A stretch of DNA of 64,000 nt from Labia minor (taxonomy: Eukaryota > Arthropoda > Insecta > Dermaptera > Spongiphoridae): NCBI GenBank assembly GCA_963082975.1, contig OY720350.1:4812597-4876596 (forward strand), in the 5' to 3' direction. This document shows positions 59,068-64,000 of this stretch, piece by piece. The position numbers and the translations under genes are program-made. Below the pieces are notes generated by a model. The model was not told the DNA's origin, ran no database searches, and saw only the letters and a program-made list of their open reading frames with translations. How positions within the stretch are numbered: the stretch's first letter is position 1; each line of letters starts with the position of its first letter.

Positions 59068-59558
59068 ACTTTGAATTGGATTAATTACCAGATATTATAT
59101 TTAAATTAATTATCTTTGTTTATGACACCACATCACGTGTTGGCGCGTGATTTGCAGTGTTAAAAAATTAATTCCGGTACTTTCAGCGAATCAATCAAGC
59201 TGAAATTATATATATAGCAGTTTTATACAATCTTTAATCATATGAAAAATTATCAAACATATATCTTTATATTTAATGTCACTTTAGAGAAAAAAAAAAC
59301 AAAACGTTGCAGGTAATGACCCTTTTCCGGTTGAGCTACATTTCTCAAAAATTGATAGAAAACTACGAATTTTGAATAATGCCCGTATACCAAATTTCAT
59401 GATTCTAGCTCACACCGTTTTTGCGTAATCTTGTCTACATTCATACACACATACACACACATTTTTCCCAACCTTTGTGAAAATGATTCAGGAATCATCA
59501 AAACGTATAACAACATCGAAAATTTTCGTGATCACAATACTATCTCTGTCGAGATAGT
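59068..59558 (-). mobile_element. RepA copy 12, 3' end lost
   Basis: Starts within the TTTGAATTGGATTAATTA block (no 3' hairpin), retains the CACGTGTTGGCGCG block and a CA-type microsatellite, and ends at the 5' hairpin (TATCTCTGTCGAGATAGT). Confidence 0.88.
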
Positions 59559-59559
59559 A

Positions 59560-60188
59560 AAAAAGCGTCCCTATTTTAATCCCAACTCTTTCTATTTTTA
59601 GTTTTCTCTCTTTATTCCCAATAAAAAAAGATATAAGTTGTTAACTCCAGAAATTGTTTATTTATTCTTATGTAATTACTTTTAATTTTTAACATATATC
59701 TTTATGAATCAAAAGAATACCGATTATATACTGATCAGATATATGTAATATATTTTGTATTAATCCTTAAAAAAATTAATGTATTTGTTTTTTTTTGTTT
59801 TTTTTGTGTATAGTATATTTTACTGTCAAAGTTTGAAACATGGGCATTTTTTAGAATGAATGGTAATGTAATTACAAATCTATATTAGGTATCGAATTGG
59901 TTTATATTTTAATTTATTTTTATTTCATAACTCAAAAGGAAATCCAATCTAAAATTCATTTATTTTATTTTAATTACCTACCAGTTTTGGATTTACCAAA
60001 AAAAAAAAACAAGTATTATATTTAAATAATGAAAAGTTTATTGATATATTCTATTATTCTACTATTAAATAATTTAATATTAATCTATTAATTATAAAAA
60101 AAAAATTATAATTATAGAAAGGTAAGAAAAAAAGTTTGTACAAACGGATCAGCTGGTATAACATTGAATCTATAAATGTATTGTCAGC
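59560..60188. other. No feature seen; AT-rich intron
   Basis: No recognised element. Confidence 0.45.
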
Positions 60189-60285
60189 ATTTACGGTGCC
60201 CAGGGTAAATGGAATACATTGCCGCCATTTAAATTTACCGACAAATAAATGCTCTGTTTGCCGCCCTCTAGAATAGGCCCTGATT
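60189..60285. mobile_element. Possible decayed hAT-type MITE
   Basis: ACGGTGCCCAGGG at one side and, reversed, CAGGGCCTATTCTAGAGGGC at the other, with GCCGCC blocks inside, resemble the 37664-38271 family. No target duplication found. Confidence 0.35.
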
Positions 60286-60829
60286 GTGTTGATAAATCAA
60301 TGCTAATTCATTTCTCTCTGTGATGCTTTTCCATTTAGTAGAATATATTTAATTGATTATGGTTCTTTCTTCTTGACTTTTCCTTCCCTCTGGCAATCTA
60401 TGTCCTCTCTTCTTCCTATTTACAATATTCATTCACCTTTCTAAATGAGACCTTTGATCTTTTACTTTATCATATATATATACATACGTATGTAGGTACT
60501 TTCTTACTACTATACATACAACTCTACACATTATATACATAACAATTTTTCTGTCCTAAATTTTATTTAGAAATTTATTTATTTATTTGTTATAACTATA
60601 CTATTATTTATTTACCAAATTTTATATATATATGAATTTTAAAAATTTTAAACCTTCAAAATTAAATAGATTAACATAAATATTTTATTTGAAATGACCT
60701 AAAATATAACTATTTTTTTTTCAATTTAATTATATTATAAATATATACTAATTGAAAATAATTTAATTTTATAGATAAAGGTACATACAATCATCCTTCA
60801 TTTTTATTTAAATATATTAAAGTCTTTTT

Positions 60830-61086
60830 ACTATCTCGCCAGAATAGTGATTAAAAATTGTATAAAACTGCTATATATAGAATTTCAGCTTGATTGAATC
60901 GCTGAAAGTACCGGAATTTATTTTTTTAACACTGGAAATCACGCACCAGCACGTGACTTAGTGCCATCAATAAAGAGCCAAACACACGCTGGTTTAATAA
61001 ATATTATTTATTAATTTTAATTTAAATATAATATATGTTATTTAATCCAATTCAAATTTGCGAGATAGTCGAGTGGAGACACTCCA
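60830..61086 (+). mobile_element. RepA copy 13, internally deleted
   Basis: The 5' end (ACTATCTCGCCAGAATAG) is joined to TGATTAAAAATTGTATAAAA, deleting the microsatellite region. The 3' half is complete; T at both flanks. Confidence 0.9.
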
Positions 61087-61197
61087 GATTTTTGTTTAAA
61101 ATCTCCAAATCATTATTATTTTTTTTATATGAATGTGTGCATGAAGTCGCTACCATTTCTTTTTTATTAATAAATATTTAATTTATTTTATTTATGA

Positions 61198-61465
61198 AGG
61201 CGCCATTGGGTGTGTGGGTAGCGAACCTGCCTCACATTCACATGGTTCCGGGTTCAAGTCCCGATCCTGGCAAGGGAATTTCCCTAGCTGGGGTCTATGG
61301 GACGGAGTCAACCCAGCCTCCGGGAACAACATTGGGGAAAAGCTACTTGAAAATCAAGGTAAAGGTTGAGATGACCTGTTCTACTGATCATAGGACACCT
61401 CATTGATATAACCGGCTATGATAGGCGTTGTCCTTGCGTAGGACCTACAAAAGTCAGAAGTTTTT
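61198..61465 (+). mobile_element. tRNA-derived SINE, copy 3 (most complete)
   Basis: The head keeps an A-box-like GTGGGTAGCGAACCTG and a B-box GGGTTCAAGTCCCG spaced as in tRNA genes, then the body CTAGCTGGGGTCTATGGGAC, AGGACACCTCATTGATATAA and a T-rich tail. It lacks a short central piece present in copy 2 (GTAGCGCCTCCGATC). Pol III promoter elements look intact. Confidence 0.92.
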
Positions 61466-61469
61466 TATT

Positions 61470-61931
61470 ATTTTTTATTTTATTTTAATAAATAAATATT
61501 GTGTGAGGAGTGAAAATTGAATTCTTTTAATTAATAATTGATATTATAATATTTAATAGTAAATATGATTTATTTGTATTCTTGGAACTTTATCTGAAAT
61601 GTGCATTGATTATTAATAATAATATAAATTATGTGCATTGTGCACTTTAAAATTATTTATAACAAAATTAAATGGTCTTGATGGTTCGTAAAGAGAAATT
61701 GATCATATACTTGCTATTATTATTATTATTTTATTTGAAATATTTTTTTATTTATTTATTTATTATTAATGTTGATTGACTAGTATTTATTATATAGAAA
61801 GATTCTCATCCTATATTCATTTAATAATTTATTAATTTATTTAGGATGCTTTTATTTATTTATTTTTATTTATTACTATATATATATATATAATTAGAAA
61901 GTGATATATTTATTTTTATAAATGTGTGAAG

Positions 61932-61965
<34 letters not shown>

Positions 61966-62425
61966 GAAAATCGTAACCTTAACATTCACGGTTGAAAACA
62001 ACCAGATAACACACTACATTAATGTTGCAGGTGTTGAAGGTAAACAACAATATCACTCTCTCATTTGCTCACTAGTATCACTACTAAGTTGTAGTTAGTT
62101 GCCTCTCCAGTTTCCAATTTTCTTTTCTTCTAATCTACGTCTTAACATTCAAAAGGATCAAACAGAATATTCAAATTTTCATATTCGATTGATTATAATA
62201 ATAATAATAATAATAAAAATAAAAAGTAAATAAATAAAGTACAGTAAAATGAAATGATAATTTTGATGACATAGCAAATTTATCAGATTTTGATGAAAGA
62301 TGAAAATAAAAATAAAAGTGTTATTTGAATGATTTTAGTTAATGGATCAAAATCATGACAATTCACTTTCATTACGAGTGCATACAAATGCACTCACTTA
62401 TACAATTTCAATATTCTTATATATA
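61470..62425. other. AT-rich intron with ATA/TAA microsatellites
   Basis: Trinucleotide runs at about 61937-61960 and 62195-62216. A mixed stretch at 61970-62160 has no recognised exon. Confidence 0.4.
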
Positions 62426-62590
62426 CGAGGTCTGTCCAAAAGAAAAGGTAAATTTTGAATTTTCGCCGGCTGTGTACATTCGATTATCGAATTTCTTTTT
62501 TTTTGTTATGTTGGTACACATATGTTTCTCATATGTTGACATTATCAACCATTTTGGATTAGTCGTTTTTTCTGACAACTGATAATACTT
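62426..62590 (+). mobile_element. Mariner left-end fragment
   Basis: TACGAGGTCTGTCCAAAAGA is a typical mariner end, followed by leader-like sequence (CAACCATTTTGGATTAGTCG). No transposase or right end follows. Confidence 0.6.
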
Positions 62591-64000
62591 ATACTTTAGT
62601 CTAATAGTCTTATACTTTTTAAAAAATATTTTTTACTGGTCAGTGTACTTATGTATAATTTAAATCTCATCGTTTTCTCTATTCTCTCCTTATTTAAAGT
62701 AAGAAGACAATTTTTTTTTAAATTCTCAACTACTTTTCTATTATTAAATAATTTTTTTTTAATTATGTATAAAATAAAAGTAGTAGTAAATTTTTTTAGA
62801 GCATTCCCCCCATGATTTATAGTAAGAAAATAAGTATATATATATATAAATATATATATAAATAAAGGTTTTGTTCAGAATTTAATTTTATTTTTTTACT
62901 AATCTTCACGTTTCACGCCTGGAGATCCAAATATGACTTTAGAACATTACAATCCTGTCTGCCTGTACAGGAAATTGTAAGGTTTTAAACTCAAAATGAA
63001 ATTAAATCACAAGATTCTTATATATTCAATCAATTCCTATTTTATTAATTTCAAATCAAGAAGTCGGGAATTAATTTTTAAAAATTGATATACCAAAGTT
63101 CCACGTTGTTCATTCCAAGTTGACTCAAAGAACCTTCCTTTATTTTAATTTCTAATATTTAAATATTATATTATAATATTTCTATTTTTTATTTATTTTA
63201 TAAGTATTCATTTTAATCCATTTAATAAAATTATTAGATCATGTTTATTATTTATAAAGTTCCTTTGATAAATATTATGGAGTAAAAATAAATAAAAATC
63301 TATTATATACAGATTTTTATCAAAATATTTAGCATCATTACTGGTGGTGGGGAACAACACCGAGTAGCTAAAATATATAAATAATATTTATTATTATGTA
63401 CAATTTTTATTATAATACTAATTAATAAATTTACTGTTAACCCAATTTTAATAGGAGTCATTATTTTATTTTTAAATATTATTTTAAATGTTCTTTTGTA
63501 AATTAAAAAAATATTTACATACGATGACATTATTGACATAAACTTCTGTTTGTTTTTTACGAAACATATGAATTGAAATGTTGAATCATGACATAATTTT
63601 TTTGATGAATTTATCAATAATAAAAATTATAAGAAAAAAAAAAAAAAAAAAAATTAAAATGATTATTAAAGATATTTCAAAAGATTTAAAAAAATTCATA
63701 TTTTTAAATTTAATATTATAATATTATTGATTCAGAAACTGCATTTTTATTTAAATATAAATATAAATTGTTAAAAATATTATAAAAATAACTGAAAGGT
63801 CTTATGTTTTAGAGCCAGTTGACCTAATATTATTATATAATATATATTTTAAAAACATTCAGAAAAAAAATTCAATTTAATATTTTCCGAAATTGTATAG
63901 ATTAATTTTAATTCTTATGAATTTGAAATAATAATTATGAATAAAATAATAACATATTTTTTAAACATTCATCAAATATTTTTATTTTTATAATAATAAT
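62591..64000. other. No feature seen; AT-rich to window end
   Basis: Poly-A run at about 63633-63652 and A/T tracts; a mixed patch at 62900-62970. No exon or repeat family recognised. Confidence 0.45.

Noticed and set aside
62033-62041. Possible 9-nt micro-exon (AG before GTGTTGAAG, GT after) for Amphiphysin
   Set aside because: VLK does not match the residues expected after KEK (IL/VLQNLGK), and short AG...GT pairs occur by chance.
63303-63617. 104-codon minus-strand frame near the window end
   Set aside because: Ile/Lys/Asn-rich product of AT-rich DNA, no domain, no splice signals that would place it in a gene.

Overview
The window is animal nuclear DNA, extremely AT-rich, with spliceosomal introns, short islands of higher GC and a dense load of small DNA transposons. 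The host genes and the repeat types (helentron-like DINE/HINE elements, mariner, hAT, piggyBac-like MITEs, a tRNA-derived SINE, a LINE tail, a THAP remnant) point to an arthropod, most likely an insect. I cannot name the species from sequence alone.

Genes. Three host genes are recognisable and a fourth is inferred. VPS72/YL1, a chromatin-remodelling subunit, lies on the plus strand at 38.8-41.0 kb in five exons (457 aa). CPPED1, a calcineurin-like phosphatase, lies on the minus strand at 43.9-41.3 kb in five exons (294 aa). It is tail-to-tail with VPS72, with about 300 bp between the stop codons. The first coding exon of Amphiphysin is at 47.25 kb on the plus strand, head-to-head with CPPED1. 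I find no second Amphiphysin exon, so its first intron appears to run off the right edge (more than 16.6 kb). On the minus strand, small exons at 36.87 kb, 35.81 kb and 16.5 kb fit the 5' end of one gene with two alternative N-termini. Its body would lie beyond the left edge. The distal pair splices in compatible phase, and both alternative 5' ends finish in phase 2. I do not recognise the protein.

Layout. 1-16 kb: nested MITEs, a deleted mariner, a LINE C-terminal fragment, a SINE, a THAP remnant and several GC-elevated islands. 16.3-16.9 kb: first exon with a CpG-rich leader. 17-35 kb: AT-rich DNA with mariner and hAT relics and many copies of two helentron-like families (RepA, RepB). 35-37 kb: a GC-elevated island and two short exons. 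38.8-47.3 kb: the gene-dense part. 47.3-64 kb: Amphiphysin intron 1, with a tandem duplication of about 0.4 kb, six RepA copies and three of the four TTAA MITEs.

Main results of the hunt. RepA (13 copies) and RepB (5 copies or fragments) share little sequence but have the same helentron/DINE-type build: subterminal inverted repeats, a central microsatellite, a common motif after it, a hairpin at the 3' end, and insertion beside a T with no target duplication. Ten hAT-type MITEs have visible 8-bp target duplications, and nine of the ten carry TA at the centre, the signature of the Buster branch of hAT. An approximately 85-91 bp TTAA-flanked hairpin MITE occurs four times. No RNA genes or CRISPR arrays were found.
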